A stretch of DNA of 64,000 bases from contig NZ_SDWV01000003.1 of the NCBI RefSeq assembly GCF_004137345.1, forward strand, positions 219,971 to 283,970, read 5' to 3'. The stretch comes from Nocardioides zhouii (GTDB lineage: Bacteria; Actinomycetota; Actinomycetes; Propionibacteriales; Nocardioidaceae). Made by a program: the position numbers and the translations under genes. The notes below the pieces were generated by a model. The model was not told where the DNA came from. It made no database searches and saw nothing but the letters and a program-made list of their open reading frames with translations. This document shows, in pieces, positions 47,722 to 56,482 of this stretch (positions are counted from its first letter, which is position 1; each line of letters opens with the position of its first letter).

Positions 47722-49169
47722 TACGGCGTCTCCGACGCCGTGACCCTGAGTGCGCCCCTGATCAGCACAGCCGACAGGAGCAGGAGGCATGCCCCGAGGA
47801 TCGACAGGGCCGCGACGACCCACCACATGGCCGGGAGCTCGGCGCCCACCGACACGTCGACCGCCACGTTCGCGCTGCCGTCGGCGTTCATCACGACCAC
47901 CGTCCAGTCGCCGTCGTCGACGGACCAGACCAGGTCCTGGGTCCCGCTTCCGGCGGACTGGGCAGACCAGCGGAGCGCCTCGGCGGGCGCCGTCCCCGGA
48001 GCCCCGCCGGACGAGTCCTCGTAGACCGGAGTGCCACCGGTGTCGGCGGCGTCGAAGTCCACGACGACCGTGTGACCGACGTCCGCGAGGTAGGCCCTCA
48101 CCTCGTCCGTGGGGCCGATCCCCACGAAGACGGGCGCCCCGTCCAGGGCCGCCACCCGCACCCTGGTCTCACCGAGGAGCCGGTCCGGGATGAAGCCTGC
48201 GCCGTCGTCGATCTTCGTCTCGAGGTTGACCGAGCTGAGGGCGTACGTCGCCGTCGTGAGCTCCTCGTCCGCGGACATGTAGAACCCGTCGTCGTCCTGG
48301 AAGGTCCCCTGGAGCACGGCCAGGGTCGCTCCTCCTGCCAGCAGCCCGCCGGCCGCTGCGAGGGTGAGGCAGCCCAGGACCATGGTCACCACGCGACCGG
48401 CCGACCAGGTGCTCGCCGGCGCCGGAGGAATGGCGGGTGCCGGGCGGACAGGCGCGGGTGCCCGGCTCGACGCGACGTACGACGTGATGGTGACGGGCGA
48501 GCCCGGGTCGGCTCCGCCCATGTCCAGGCGGAAGGGCGGGTAGTCGTCGGTCATGAGACCGGCGTACGCCGCGACCCGCAGCACCCAACGGTTCAGGCCG
48601 AGGACCAGGTCGAAGATCGAGGACGGATAGCGCCCGGTGAAGAGCAGGACGACGCCCGCGACCAGCACGAGGACTCCGATCAGGCCACCGCCCCACATCC
48701 ACGGCGCCTGCTCCCCCGACGTCGCCTCGTTGGCGACGTAGACCGATCCACCGACGAAGATGCCGACGACCGCGTAGTGCGGAAGGGCCAGGAGCCACCA
48801 CTTCACCAGCACCAGGCCGCGCGACAGGCGCTCCGGGTAGGCGATCTCGAGGTGCGCGGGGTACTCAGGGACGTCAGCCAGGGTGAACGGCGGGTAGCGA
48901 TCCGTGGCCAGGGCGCCGTACGCGTAGTACGCCACGCGCCAGCTCCAGCGCAGCACTCCCACGTTGAAGTCGAAGATGCCCCGCGGATAGCGCCCTGTGA
49001 ACGCGATGGCGAAGAACGCCACGATGCTCAGCACGGCGAACGCCAGCCACAGGAACGCCAGGACGACGTAGTGCGGGATGATCAGAAACCACTTGACGAG
49101 CCAGAGCCAACGGCTGAGCCCCGGCTCCGGGGACGCGTCCACGCGGACGGGGTAGGTCGTGGTGCTCAT
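47721..49169 (-). CDS. DUF4389 domain membrane protein
   Basis: 482-aa membrane protein with two DUF4389 modules. Each contains a helix pair before a fixed motif: LVKWFLIIPHYVVLAFLW and FTGRYPRGIFDFNVGVLRW, then VKWWLLALPHYAVVG and FTGRYPSSIFDLVLGLNRW. A Pro-rich linker (about residues 235-255) leads to one more helix and a C-terminal extracytoplasmic domain of about 190 residues, ending with a further helix and a short tail. Function unknown; it may organise the membrane or a channel partner, given coupling to the CorA-like gene. Confidence 0.85.
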   Translation of the reverse strand: MSTTTYPVRVDASPEPGLSRWLWLVKWFLIIPHYVVLAFLWLAFAVLSIVAFFAIAFTGRYPRGIFDFNVGVLRWSWRVAYYAYGALATDRYPPFTLADVPEYPAHLEIAYPERLSRGLVLVKWWLLALPHYAVVGIFVGGSVYVANEATSGEQAPWMWGGGLIGVLVLVAGVVLLFTGRYPSSIFDLVLGLNRWVLRVAAYAGLMTDDYPPFRLDMGGADPGSPVTITSYVASSRAPAPVRPAPAIPPAPASTWSAGRVVTMVLGCLTLAAAGGLLAGGATLAVLQGTFQDDDGFYMSADEELTTATYALSSVNLETKIDDGAGFIPDRLLGETRVRVAALDGAPVFVGIGPTDEVRAYLADVGHTVVVDFDAADTGGTPVYEDSSGGAPGTAPAEALRWSAQSAGSGTQDLVWSVDDGDWTVVVMNADGSANVAVDVSVGAELPAMWWVVAALSILGACLLLLSAVLIRGALRVTASETP

Positions 49170-49194
49170 GGTCCTGCCTCTCTGGGATGTGGTC

Positions 49195-50130
49195 TCAGCG
49201 TGTGGCGAGCGAGGCCCCGGAGACAGAGCCGAAGGTCACCGTCGGTCCGGGATGCTCCACCCGTTCGCGGACGATGAGCACGGTGCACGGGGCGTGCTTC
49301 AGGACTCCCCTGCTGACCGACCCGAGAAGGACGCGGGGCAGGCCGTGACGGCGGCATCCCATCACCAGGAGCTCCGCGTCGCGTGCCGCCCCGGTGATTG
49401 CCAGGACCGTCGGACCGACAGGCAGGCTCACCTCGACACTGACGTCCGGATACCTCTCCGCCCAGCCAGCCAACGCCTCCGAGACCAGGATCGCCTCTTG
49501 GTTGACCTGGTCAGCGCGGGTATCCGGAGTGCGGCTCACCGTCGCCCGGGTCCAGGAAGCATGGATCACACGCAGGTCGACGCCCCTCAACGAGGCGTGG
49601 TGGAAGGCATGGGCCAGGGCGACCTTCGACGTCGACGATCCGTCGATGGCGACTGCCACCCCGTGAGCGGTCGAGGTTGCCCGGGTCGGCCCACGGACGA
49701 CGGCCACGGGACACACTGCCTGGCTCACGACCTTCGAGGCGACCGCACCGAGCAGTGACCCCGTCCACGCGTTGTGGCCACTTCGCCCCAGCACGATGCT
49801 GTGTGCGTCCGACGAGTACGCGACCAGGGACCGAGCCGCCGGTTCGAGATCACTGTGCGTGGTGACGACGAGTCCGGGAGAACGCTCCGCGGCGCGCAGC
49901 TTCGCAGCAGCGAGGTTCTTGTCCGCCACGGCGCGTGCCTCTCGCGCGATCATGGCATCCACGAAGCCGGCGTCCGGGTCATCACCATGGGACCCATGTA
50001 CGCCGGCGCTGAAGACGTGGAGCCGAAGGCCCTGGAGAGATGCAGCGTCGACCGCCCAGTCCAGTGCGGCGTCGCTGTTCGCGGAGCCGTCGATGCCGAC
50101 GACGATGGTCTCAGTGCCGATGCTGTTCAT
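49195..50130 (-). CDS. Universal stress protein, tandem UspA domains
   Basis: 311-aa cytosolic protein with two UspA domains. ATP-binding signatures are visible: TIVVGIDGSANSDAALDW with IVLGRSGHNAWTGSLLGAVA in the first, GVAVAIDGSSTSKVAL with LVMGCRRHGLPRVLLGSVSR in the second. The family accumulates in stress and hypoxia; in mycobacteria several are under DosR control. ATG at 50130 was preferred to a GTG eight codons upstream because it places the first beta-strand close to the N-terminus. Confidence 0.9.
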   Translation of the reverse strand: MNSIGTETIVVGIDGSANSDAALDWAVDAASLQGLRLHVFSAGVHGSHGDDPDAGFVDAMIAREARAVADKNLAAAKLRAAERSPGLVVTTHSDLEPAARSLVAYSSDAHSIVLGRSGHNAWTGSLLGAVASKVVSQAVCPVAVVRGPTRATSTAHGVAVAIDGSSTSKVALAHAFHHASLRGVDLRVIHASWTRATVSRTPDTRADQVNQEAILVSEALAGWAERYPDVSVEVSLPVGPTVLAITGAARDAELLVMGCRRHGLPRVLLGSVSRGVLKHAPCTVLIVRERVEHPGPTVTFGSVSGASLATR

Positions 50131-50232
50131 ACCGTCGATGCTTGCCCGCTCCACGGAGCACGGGCAGAGGCGAAGGCCCTCGGAGCCCGGGACGACGGAC
50201 CTCAGTGCCGCACTACGCGGCGCCGACGGTCG

Positions 50233-50775
50233 TCACTCGGAGCGAGCCGCGACGAGGTCCGCCCGAAGGACCTCCACCAGGGTCTCGCCCCAGGCCCGGG
50301 CGCGCTCGCGCTCACCTGGATGCACCGGGCCAGAGATCCCGTCGACATAGAAGCTCGAGCGGTCCACCACCGTGAAGCCCCGCGCGCCGAGGATGCGTGC
50401 GGCACTTCGGGCAGCCGACCCCGGAAGGTGCCTGACCCGCGACACCCGGGTGTCGAAGAGCGCGACGCGCGGAAGTCGGGCCTGGTCCTCATCGACCTGC
50501 AACCCGGCCAACCACTCGCGCAGGCCCATGGTCGCACGGTCGAGCTGGGCGCCCTTCGCCACGGCCTCGGTGCGAGAGGCCGGTCGGCTCAGGGTGAACG
50601 CATGGGTGGGAGCGCCCAGCACCACGAGGTCGCACGGCGGCAGCGGTCGACCCGGGATACTTGTCACGTCGCCCGAGACGACCTCCGCACCGGCGGCGAC
50701 CAGGCCCACGCTGACCTCGGCGGCCAGACCTGCCGTGTTCCCGAACATGGACTCGTGCACGACGACGACCTTCAT
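50233..50775 (-). CDS. Flavodoxin-domain protein
   Basis: 180-aa FMN-binding flavodoxin-like protein. The phosphate loop is VVVVHESMFGNTAGLA, and DLVVLGAPTHAFTLSRPASR corresponds to the second FMN loop. It probably serves as an electron carrier or NAD(P)H-dependent reductase component. AGAGGAA precedes the ATG at 50773-50775. It is divergent from the PPOX-fold gene. Confidence 0.88.
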   Translation of the reverse strand: MKVVVVHESMFGNTAGLAAEVSVGLVAAGAEVVSGDVTSIPGRPLPPCDLVVLGAPTHAFTLSRPASRTEAVAKGAQLDRATMGLREWLAGLQVDEDQARLPRVALFDTRVSRVRHLPGSAARSAARILGARGFTVVDRSSFYVDGISGPVHPGERERARAWGETLVEVLRADLVAARSE

Positions 50776-50933
50776 GGGGTTCCTCTTCCGATCTCGGCTG
50801 TTGGTGAGCCCAGCCTCGGCGCTCATGCGCCACAACCGCAGAGGCCTTCGACACCTGCGGTCGGGACGGTCGACTCTGGCAAGGAGTGCGAGATCGGCAC
50901 AGGCTGGAGCTACGCCACCAGACGGAGGACCGC

Positions 50934-51485
50934 ATGAGGACGAGCAAGGCCAACACACCCCGCACGTTCACCGACCTCGGCGCCGACGAGTGCTGGAGGC
51001 TCGTGGGAGTTCACGGCGTCGGCCGCGTGGTGTTCGCCGGGGCCACGTACACGCGAGTCGTGCCGACGACCTACGACGCGATCCACGGCACGGCGTACTT
51101 CCGCGCGCCGACCTTCGGGGAGCTCGCACGCCGCGCCGACGGCCACGAGGTGTTGTTGTGCGTCGACAACGTCGATCGCCATGACCTGACCGGTTGGTCG
51201 GTCGAGATGACCGGGACAGCGCACCGGGTCGAGGACGCCGCCACCGTGGCGACGTTGTGGTCCCTCGGGCGCCCTCAGTCGTGGTTCCCGGGCCTGCAGA
51301 CCCAGTGGATCGCGCTGCCTGTTGCCCAGGTGCGGGGCCAGCGGGTCAGCGACCACCGGTATCGACGCGGATCCACCCACTCGGGCACGATCAGCGACGG
51401 TCACCCCGTGGCGTCGGACGGTCGCCGCCTCACGGTCTGGGAGAACGAGGGTGGACAGGTCCGGGAGCTCCCCTACCGAGGGTGA
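50934..51485 (+). CDS. Pyridoxamine 5'-phosphate oxidase-fold (PPOX) family protein
   Basis: 183-aa protein of the split-barrel FMN/F420-binding class. It begins with ADECWRLVGVHGVGRVVFAG and YTRVVPTTYDAIHGTAYFRA, the usual first strands; later HEVLLCVDNVDRHDLTGWSV. Actinobacterial members bind FMN, F420 or heme; cofactor not determinable here. The C-terminal 40 residues are polar and unusual. Divergent from the flavodoxin gene across a 158-base gap in which no clear operator was found. Confidence 0.8.
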   Translation: MRTSKANTPRTFTDLGADECWRLVGVHGVGRVVFAGATYTRVVPTTYDAIHGTAYFRAPTFGELARRADGHEVLLCVDNVDRHDLTGWSVEMTGTAHRVEDAATVATLWSLGRPQSWFPGLQTQWIALPVAQVRGQRVSDHRYRRGSTHSGTISDGHPVASDGRRLTVWENEGGQVRELPYRG

Positions 51486-51521
51486 CGACCGCGGGGGGCC
51501 TGCGGCATGAGCCCAGGTGAG

Positions 51522-51872
51522 TCAGCGAGCGAAGCAGAAGTAGCCGCCCACGAGGGACGGAACCAGTCCGAAGACGAGCCAGGGGGTCACGGGGCTCCTG
51601 CGGTGGATCGCGAAGCCGGCGGCGAGGGCGAGGCAGCCCATGACGCCGGCGATGACGAGGAGCCCGATCCGCGACGACGCTGGGAGGGAGTCGGTGTAGT
51701 AGGCAGCGAAGACCATGCCGCCCGCGAGGTGGGAGATGATCGAGACTGCCAACACCGACATCACCCAGCGCTGCACCACCTCGGTGCTGTGACGTGAGGG
51801 CACGGTCGACATCTCTCCGGGGACCATCAGGTGCCTGCGCGTCTTCTGCGGCGCTGCGGTGGGGTAGCTCAC
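51522..51872 (-). CDS. Small membrane protein (116 aa)
   Basis: 116-aa protein with a polar N-terminus of about 35 residues and three predicted membrane helices (VMSVLAVSIISHLAGGMVFA; RIGLLVIAGVMGCLALAAGF; TPWLVFGLVPSLVGGYFCF). No family recognised. Its GTG overlaps the stop of a possible 57-codon frame that itself overlaps the SulP gene, so it may be the end of the arsR-sulP operon. Confidence 0.65.
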   Translation of the reverse strand: MSYPTAAPQKTRRHLMVPGEMSTVPSRHSTEVVQRWVMSVLAVSIISHLAGGMVFAAYYTDSLPASSRIGLLVIAGVMGCLALAAGFAIHRRSPVTPWLVFGLVPSLVGGYFCFAR

Positions 51873-52042
51873 CGGAGGGTCCGTAGCCGGCGGTCGGAGA
51901 TCTGCCGCACCCGGGCGATGACTCTGCGGGCCTGGTCGCCCGTGACGGGTCCACGCGTGAGGTGCACTCGCTCATCGGGGCGGCGAGGTGCTGGCCGGGT
52001 CCGGTGGACCTGGGGGTGACGGGGTCGGTCATGTGATCGCAT
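51869..52042 (-). CDS. Possible small basic protein (57 aa) between sulP and the membrane-protein gene
   Basis: An ATG (52040-52042) inside the end of sulP opens a 57-codon frame with a C-terminus VTGDQARRVIARVRQISDRR that looks like a real helix; the first 30 residues are Pro/His/Arg-rich and less convincing. Another ATG at 52032 in a different frame overlaps the sulP stop (ATGA). Either a small gene or the frameshifted remnant of one. Low certainty. Confidence 0.3.
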   Translation of the reverse strand: MRSHDRPRHPQVHRTRPAPRRPDERVHLTRGPVTGDQARRVIARVRQISDRRLRTLR

Positions 52043-53765
52043 GGCTCTGGCTTCCTGTGGTGCGTGCCACGGCGTCGGCCAGCAGCTGCCGGGCGGCGTT
52101 GATGGCTTGTGGCGTGTCGGGCAGGATGCGTCCGGCTGCGCGCAGGGGGCCGGCGACTCCGATCGAGGTGAGAACCGCCTCATGCGCCGGAGCAAGAGCC
52201 GAGAGCAGGACCGGGATCCCGCGACGCTGGAGCCTGGTGATGGTGTCGCCGAGGACGTGCGCACCGGTGGCGTCCAGGGTGGTGACGCGCGACATCCTCA
52301 GGATGACGACGTCGACCTCTACCAGGTCCGGCAGCTCGAGCAGCAGCCGATGGGCCGCGGCGAAGAACAGCGGGCCATCGATGCGGTAGGCGACGACGTG
52401 CTCGGCGAGCAGGGCGCGCTCGTCCTCACTGTGGTCGTCCGAATCGAGAGTGACTTCGTCGATCCGGGCACTGCTGGCGACGTTGCGGAGGGCGAGGACG
52501 ATCGCGACGGCGACGCCGACTCCCACGGCCGCGACCAGGTCCAGAGCGACGGTCACGGTGAACGTCAGGCAGACGATCAGGCCGTCGGAGGGGGTCGAGC
52601 GGACCAGGGCGATCAAGGAGCTCGCCTCGACCATCCGCACGCAGGTCGCGAAGAGCACGCCGGCCAACGCGGCCAACGGGACAGAAGAGACGAGAGGCGC
52701 CGCGACGAAGACCAGGACCAGCAGAATCACGGCGTGACTGACCGCCGCCAGCCGCGAGCCAGCACCGGCGCGGACGTTGACGGCCGTACGGGCGATGGCT
52801 GCCGTGGCCGGAATGCCGCCGAACATGGGGACGACGATGTTGGCCAGCCCCTGGCCGAAGAGCTCCCGGTCGGGGTCGTGACGTTCGTTGACCGTCATGG
52901 CGTCCGCGACCGTTGCGCTGAGCAGGCTCTCCAGCGCGGCGAGTGCAGCGATGGCCAGTGCCGATGTGGCCAGCACGCTGATGGCGCCGAGATCCACGAA
53001 GCCCAGCGAGGGCGCCGGAAGGGTGGAGGGGAGATGTCCCAACGTGTCCAGCCGCAGGTTGCTGTAGTGCGCCGCCGCCGTGGCAATGGCTATGCCGATG
53101 AGGGAGTACGGCACGCGGGGGTGCCACCGCGCGCCGACCAGCATGATCGACATCACCCCGAGCGCCACGGCCGGCGCGGCGAAGTGGGGGTGGTGGGCGA
53201 AGCGAACAGCCGCGTCCGCTGCGGCCGCCCAGACCTTGTCGCCGGTGGCGTTGGTGACGCCGAGGGCCGAGGGCACCTGCTGCAGGGAGATCACCACGGC
53301 AATGCCGGCGGTGAAGCCCTCGATCACCGATACAGGCAGGTAGCGGACGAAACGGCCCAGCCGAGCGAAGGCCATACCGACGAGCACCAGACCAGCGAGG
53401 AAGCCCACCATGAGGACCCCCGTTGCTCCGTGCGCATGAACCACGGGGATGAGCACGACGGTCATCGCGCCGGTGGGACCTGACACCTGGATGTTGGACC
53501 CACCGAAGAGCGCTGCGAGGACCCCAGCGACGACGGCGGTGGCGAGCCCGGCCTGCGCTCCCAGTCCCGAGGCCACTCCGAACGCGAGGGCAAGCGGGAG
53601 GGCGACGATCGCCACCGTGAGTCCAGCGACCAGGTCCTGACGGGGGTTGCGTCGCATCGCCATGAGGTCGCCGGGGCGGGGCAACAGCCCGCGCAGACCT
53701 TCGTACGACGTGCGAGCAGCGGTGCTGAGCGAGCCGAGCGTACGAACCGTCCCGGCGCTCCTCAC
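52029..53765 (-). CDS. SulP family anion transporter with STAS domain
   Basis: 578-aa membrane transporter. The N-terminal transporter signature is AGLTVAIVALPLALAFGVAS and FGGSNIQVSGPTGAMTVVLI; about 12-14 helices follow, with a C-terminal STAS domain (from about residue 440; VDVVILRMSRVTTLDATGAH). The family carries sulfate, bicarbonate or other anions; which one is unknown. The GTG overlaps the stop of the ArsR gene by four bases, so the transporter is translationally coupled to its presumed regulator. Confidence 0.92.
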   Translation of the reverse strand: MRSAGTVRTLGSLSTAARTSYEGLRGLLPRPGDLMAMRRNPRQDLVAGLTVAIVALPLALAFGVASGLGAQAGLATAVVAGVLAALFGGSNIQVSGPTGAMTVVLIPVVHAHGATGVLMVGFLAGLVLVGMAFARLGRFVRYLPVSVIEGFTAGIAVVISLQQVPSALGVTNATGDKVWAAAADAAVRFAHHPHFAAPAVALGVMSIMLVGARWHPRVPYSLIGIAIATAAAHYSNLRLDTLGHLPSTLPAPSLGFVDLGAISVLATSALAIAALAALESLLSATVADAMTVNERHDPDRELFGQGLANIVVPMFGGIPATAAIARTAVNVRAGAGSRLAAVSHAVILLVLVFVAAPLVSSVPLAALAGVLFATCVRMVEASSLIALVRSTPSDGLIVCLTFTVTVALDLVAAVGVGVAVAIVLALRNVASSARIDEVTLDSDDHSEDERALLAEHVVAYRIDGPLFFAAAHRLLLELPDLVEVDVVILRMSRVTTLDATGAHVLGDTITRLQRRGIPVLLSALAPAHEAVLTSIGVAGPLRAAGRILPDTPQAINAARQLLADAVARTTGSQSHAIT

Positions 53766-54103
53766 CTGGACGCGGCTGAGTCGCGGAGATCCGCGAGAAG
53801 GTCCTGCTGGTCAGCCGCCAGGGCGGCGAGGATCCGACGCCCGTCGTGGAGAAGCCGGGCGATGTCAGCGGTCGTGAGCGAGTAGAGCACGGTCGCACCC
53901 TCGCGAGAGGACCGAACCAGGCCGGCGCGGCGAAGGACTGCGAGCTGTTGGGACAGGTTCGAGGCCTCGACCTCGATCTCGGCCAGCAGCTCGTGCACCG
54001 GCCGCGGCCCGTCCTGCAGCAGCTCGAGGACGCGGATGCGGGTCGGATGGCCGAGAGTCCGAAACAGCTCCGCCTTGATCTCGTACAAGGGCATGTTGCC
54101 CAT
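53762..54103 (-). CDS. ArsR family transcriptional regulator
   Basis: 113-aa winged-helix repressor. The helix-turn-helix is in EVEASNLSQQLAVLRRAGLV, followed by the wing SREGATVLYSL. The metal-binding ELCVCDL box of classical ArsR is absent (no Cys), so it probably senses redox, a small molecule, or nothing metallic. It precedes and is coupled to sulP, a pairing known in other actinobacteria. A promoter with an overlapping palindrome lies upstream. Confidence 0.92.
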   Translation of the reverse strand: MGNMPLYEIKAELFRTLGHPTRIRVLELLQDGPRPVHELLAEIEVEASNLSQQLAVLRRAGLVRSSREGATVLYSLTTADIARLLHDGRRILAALAADQQDLLADLRDSAASR

Positions 54104-54135
54104 TCCGTACTCCGTCCCGGTGCTGGCTTACTTGC

Positions 54136-54163
54136 ATCATACATCACATGAAGATGTCTTCAA
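54136..54163 (-). promoter_or_regulatory. Sigma-70-type promoter with overlapping operator for arsR-sulP
   Basis: On the minus strand TTGAAG (54158-54163) and TATGAT (54136-54141) are separated by 16 bases, a good -35/-10 pair. The palindrome TGAAGACATCTTCA (54149-54162) overlaps the -35 box and the spacer, a natural site for autorepression by the ArsR protein. The region is clearly more AT-rich than its surroundings. Confidence 0.65.
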
Positions 54164-54238
54164 CAACACCGGCCAGGTCGACTGGCTGACGGCCGTGTTC
54201 CGCGCCATCCATGTCGCAGGGTCCGTACCGGCCAGCGG

Positions 54239-54571
54239 TCAGCTCCGCACGGCCACGGTCAGGAGGACCGCCGAGTCCTCCACGGCATCGAGGGCGTGCC
54301 GGGAGTCCGGGATGGTGAGGAGGTCGCCGGGCGACCCGTTCCACTCGTCCGTGCCCGCGCGCAACGTCACGCGGCCGTGCAGGACCTGCAGGGTCGCCTC
54401 ACCCGGGTTCTCGTGCTCGTCGAGCCTCGAGCCTGCGCGGAGCGCGATCAGGGTCTGCCGCAGGGAATGCTCGTGGCCTCCGTAGATGGTGTGGGCGCTC
54501 CGCCCGCTCGACGCCTCACCCGCGGCTGCCAGGTGGTGTCGGACCAGAGCCGTCAGTGATTCCTTCTGCAT
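54239..54571 (-). CDS. Cupin-domain protein
   Basis: 110-aa single-domain cupin. GSRLDEHENPGEATLQVLHG is motif 1 (its second His replaced by N/P-type residues, only one clear His/Glu set), and GDLLTIPDSRHALDAVED is motif 2 with a His. The metal site may therefore be atypical. AAGGAGAGCCCC precedes the ATG. Its start lies inside the 3' end of the hemerythrin gene (56-base overlap), so it is probably the last gene of the nar transcript. Confidence 0.82.
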   Translation of the reverse strand: MQKESLTALVRHHLAAAGEASSGRSAHTIYGGHEHSLRQTLIALRAGSRLDEHENPGEATLQVLHGRVTLRAGTDEWNGSPGDLLTIPDSRHALDAVEDSAVLLTVAVRS

Positions 54572-55061
54572 GGGGCTCTCCTTGTGTCGGTTGCGGTGGG
54601 ACGTCGAGAAGGAAGCTCGGTGAGCTCCTGCGGGCCTTGTCCACGGTCGCCCACCCGGTCGCGCCGAGCGTGACCACGGACACCGGGAAGATTCCGAGGT
54701 CCTCCCGCTCGACGTGGGTGTCGAGGTCGTCGAGGAGCTGTGACACGTCCGCGGCGAACGAGGTGGCGTCGACGTCGAGCGCTGCCACGACGGCTGCGAG
54801 GTCGCGGTGCTCTGCCTCGAGCGCCTCGATCTCGTCGATGAACTCGTCCTCGTCACGCATGGCCAGGAAGATCCCGGCCTCCTCCCGTCGGACGTGCCGG
54901 TCGAGATGCGCCACGAGTCCCGACAGGAGATGCATGGCGCCGCGACAATCGCCGGCCCCCAGCGCCTGCCGGACGTAGTGGCCCTCGTCCGCGAGAGCGG
55001 TGTGCTCGTCCATCAGCTCGGCGATCGCCGGCACCTCCCGGCAGCCGCAGTACTCACACAC
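54516..55061 (-). CDS. Hemerythrin-domain protein
   Basis: 181-aa cytosolic protein with a di-iron four-helix bundle: HTALADEG, HLLSGLVAHLDRHVRREEAG (HxxxE), EAEHRDLAAV and LDTHVEREDLGIFP (HxxxD) carry the ligands. A Cys-rich N-terminus (CEYCGCRE) may bind a metal or act as a redox sensor. Hemerythrin proteins sense or carry O2 or NO; beside nitrate reductase, NO or oxygen sensing is plausible. The GTG directly follows the narI stop (TAGGTG). The last 45 residues are low-complexity and overlap the cupin gene. Confidence 0.82.
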   Translation of the reverse strand: MCEYCGCREVPAIAELMDEHTALADEGHYVRQALGAGDCRGAMHLLSGLVAHLDRHVRREEAGIFLAMRDEDEFIDEIEALEAEHRDLAAVVAALDVDATSFAADVSQLLDDLDTHVEREDLGIFPVSVVTLGATGWATVDKARRSSPSFLLDVPPQPTQGEPHAEGITDGSGPTPPGSRG

Positions 55062-55787
55062 CTAGCCCACCCGGTCCCATCCGCGGCGAGGGCGGTGACT
55101 GCCGAGCTCTTGGTCGCGGCTGCGGTAGACGATGTAGGGACGCGTGAGGTAACCCAGCGGCGCGCTGAACACGTGCACCAGACGCGTGAAGGGCCACAAC
55201 GCGAAGAGCCCGAAGGCCACCAGGGCATGGAGCTGGAAGCCCAGCGGCGCGTCCCCCATCAGGTCGGCGTCAGGCTGGAAGGCCAGGAAGGAACGGAACC
55301 AGACCGACACCCCCTGGCGGTAGTTGTACTCACCACCGATGGTGAGGATCGAGCCGGCCACGGTGTTCCACATCCCCAACAGGATCGCGACGATCAGGAA
55401 GGCATACATCACCTTGTCCATGACGGTCGTCGCCGAGAAGACCGGACCGACAGTGCGGCGCCGGTAGACCAGGATGGCCAGCCCGACCACGGTCGCGATC
55501 CCGGCCAGCAGGCCGCCGCCAACAGCGGCGACGTGGTAGGCGTGCTCACCGATGCCCACTGCGTCGGTCCACGACTGCGGGATCAGCAGCCCGAAGACGT
55601 GGCCGCCGACCACGCCGAGCATCCCGAAGTGGAACAGTGGGCTGCCGATGCGCAGCAGCCGGTTCTCGTAGAGCTGAGACGACCGCGTCGTCCAGCCGAA
55701 CTTGTCGTAGCGGTAGCGCCACAGGTGCCCCGCGACGAAGACCGTGAGGCAGATGTAGGGGACGACCACGAAGAGGAAGTCGTTCAT
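55062..55787 (-). CDS. narI: Respiratory nitrate reductase gamma subunit NarI
   Basis: 241-aa cytochrome b membrane subunit that oxidises menaquinol and passes electrons to NarH. About five helices; heme ligands lie in SPLFHFGMLGVVGGHVFGLL and FQLHALVAFGLFALWPFTRL followed by VHVFSAP. ATG overlaps the narJ stop (ATGA). Standard position at the end of narGHJI; a hemerythrin gene follows with no gap. Confidence 0.96.
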   Translation of the reverse strand: MNDFLFVVVPYICLTVFVAGHLWRYRYDKFGWTTRSSQLYENRLLRIGSPLFHFGMLGVVGGHVFGLLIPQSWTDAVGIGEHAYHVAAVGGGLLAGIATVVGLAILVYRRRTVGPVFSATTVMDKVMYAFLIVAILLGMWNTVAGSILTIGGEYNYRQGVSVWFRSFLAFQPDADLMGDAPLGFQLHALVAFGLFALWPFTRLVHVFSAPLGYLTRPYIVYRSRDQELGSHRPRRGWDRVG

Positions 55788-56482
55788 GCGAGCACCCCGG
55801 GGAAGGACGGCATGGGCAGGAGCGTCGGTCCGGAGGCCGCACCCGGGCTGAACTGCGGACTGGCGAACGGCGCCAGCCCCACCTCCTCCTCCGGTGGACC
55901 CTCGGCCGCGAGCCGTCGGACGGCGTCGCGCTCCTCGCCGCGCAGCGGCGGCAGCGTCGCCGTGACCGCGTCGATGAGGCTGGCCCAGGGCGAGTGCATG
56001 TCGCGGAGAGAGAGCCGCAGCAGCTCGAGACCGGCCCTGTGGTCCAGCATCAACTGTCGCCCGAGGTCGCGGTCGATCGTGGCCGCGAACTCGAGCACGA
56101 CGCAGAGGTGGTCGGGCAGCTCGGCGTCGTCCAGCTCGAAGCCGGTTCCGAGGTAGGTCTGCTTGAAGCGCAGCAGGGCCATCCCCCGCTTGCGGGTGTC
56201 ACCGTGTGCGAAGTACGTCAGGAAGAGGTTGCAGCGCCGCCGGTTGTCGAACGTCTCGACGTAGTCGGCCTGGAGCTCGGGCAGCGGCGTCGACTCGAGA
56301 TGGGTCAGGAACTCGCGCAGCGAGTCACCCACCCCCGGTGGCAGCGTCGCGGCTGCCGTCCTGACGAGCGCGGCGTGGACCAGCACCTCCTCGTCGGGGT
56401 AGTCGAGGAGGAGGGACACCGACTGCCACACGACGGTCAGCTGGTCGGGCGAGAGCCCCGACCTCGTCCGACGGCCGCTCAC
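55784..56482 (-). CDS. narJ: Nitrate reductase assembly chaperone NarJ
   Basis: 232-aa cytosolic chaperone that helps insert molybdenum cofactor into NarG; not part of the final enzyme. Family features: SVSLLLDYPDEEVL, YVETFDNRRRCNLFLTYFAH, GDTRKRGMALL and the helical all-alpha composition. GTG at 56480-56482 overlaps the narH stop by four bases. The C-terminus is Pro-rich and variable. Confidence 0.94.
   Translation of the reverse strand: MSGRRTRSGLSPDQLTVVWQSVSLLLDYPDEEVLVHAALVRTAAATLPPGVGDSLREFLTHLESTPLPELQADYVETFDNRRRCNLFLTYFAHGDTRKRGMALLRFKQTYLGTGFELDDAELPDHLCVVLEFAATIDRDLGRQLMLDHRAGLELLRLSLRDMHSPWASLIDAVTATLPPLRGEERDAVRRLAAEGPPEEEVGLAPFASPQFSPGAASGPTLLPMPSFPGVLA

Noticed and set aside
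50131..50933. DosR-type boxes (GGGACT-N-AGTCCC) near the Usp, flavodoxin and PPOX genes.
   Set aside because: Only weak half-matches such as GGGACG...GGACC were found; not enough to claim regulation.
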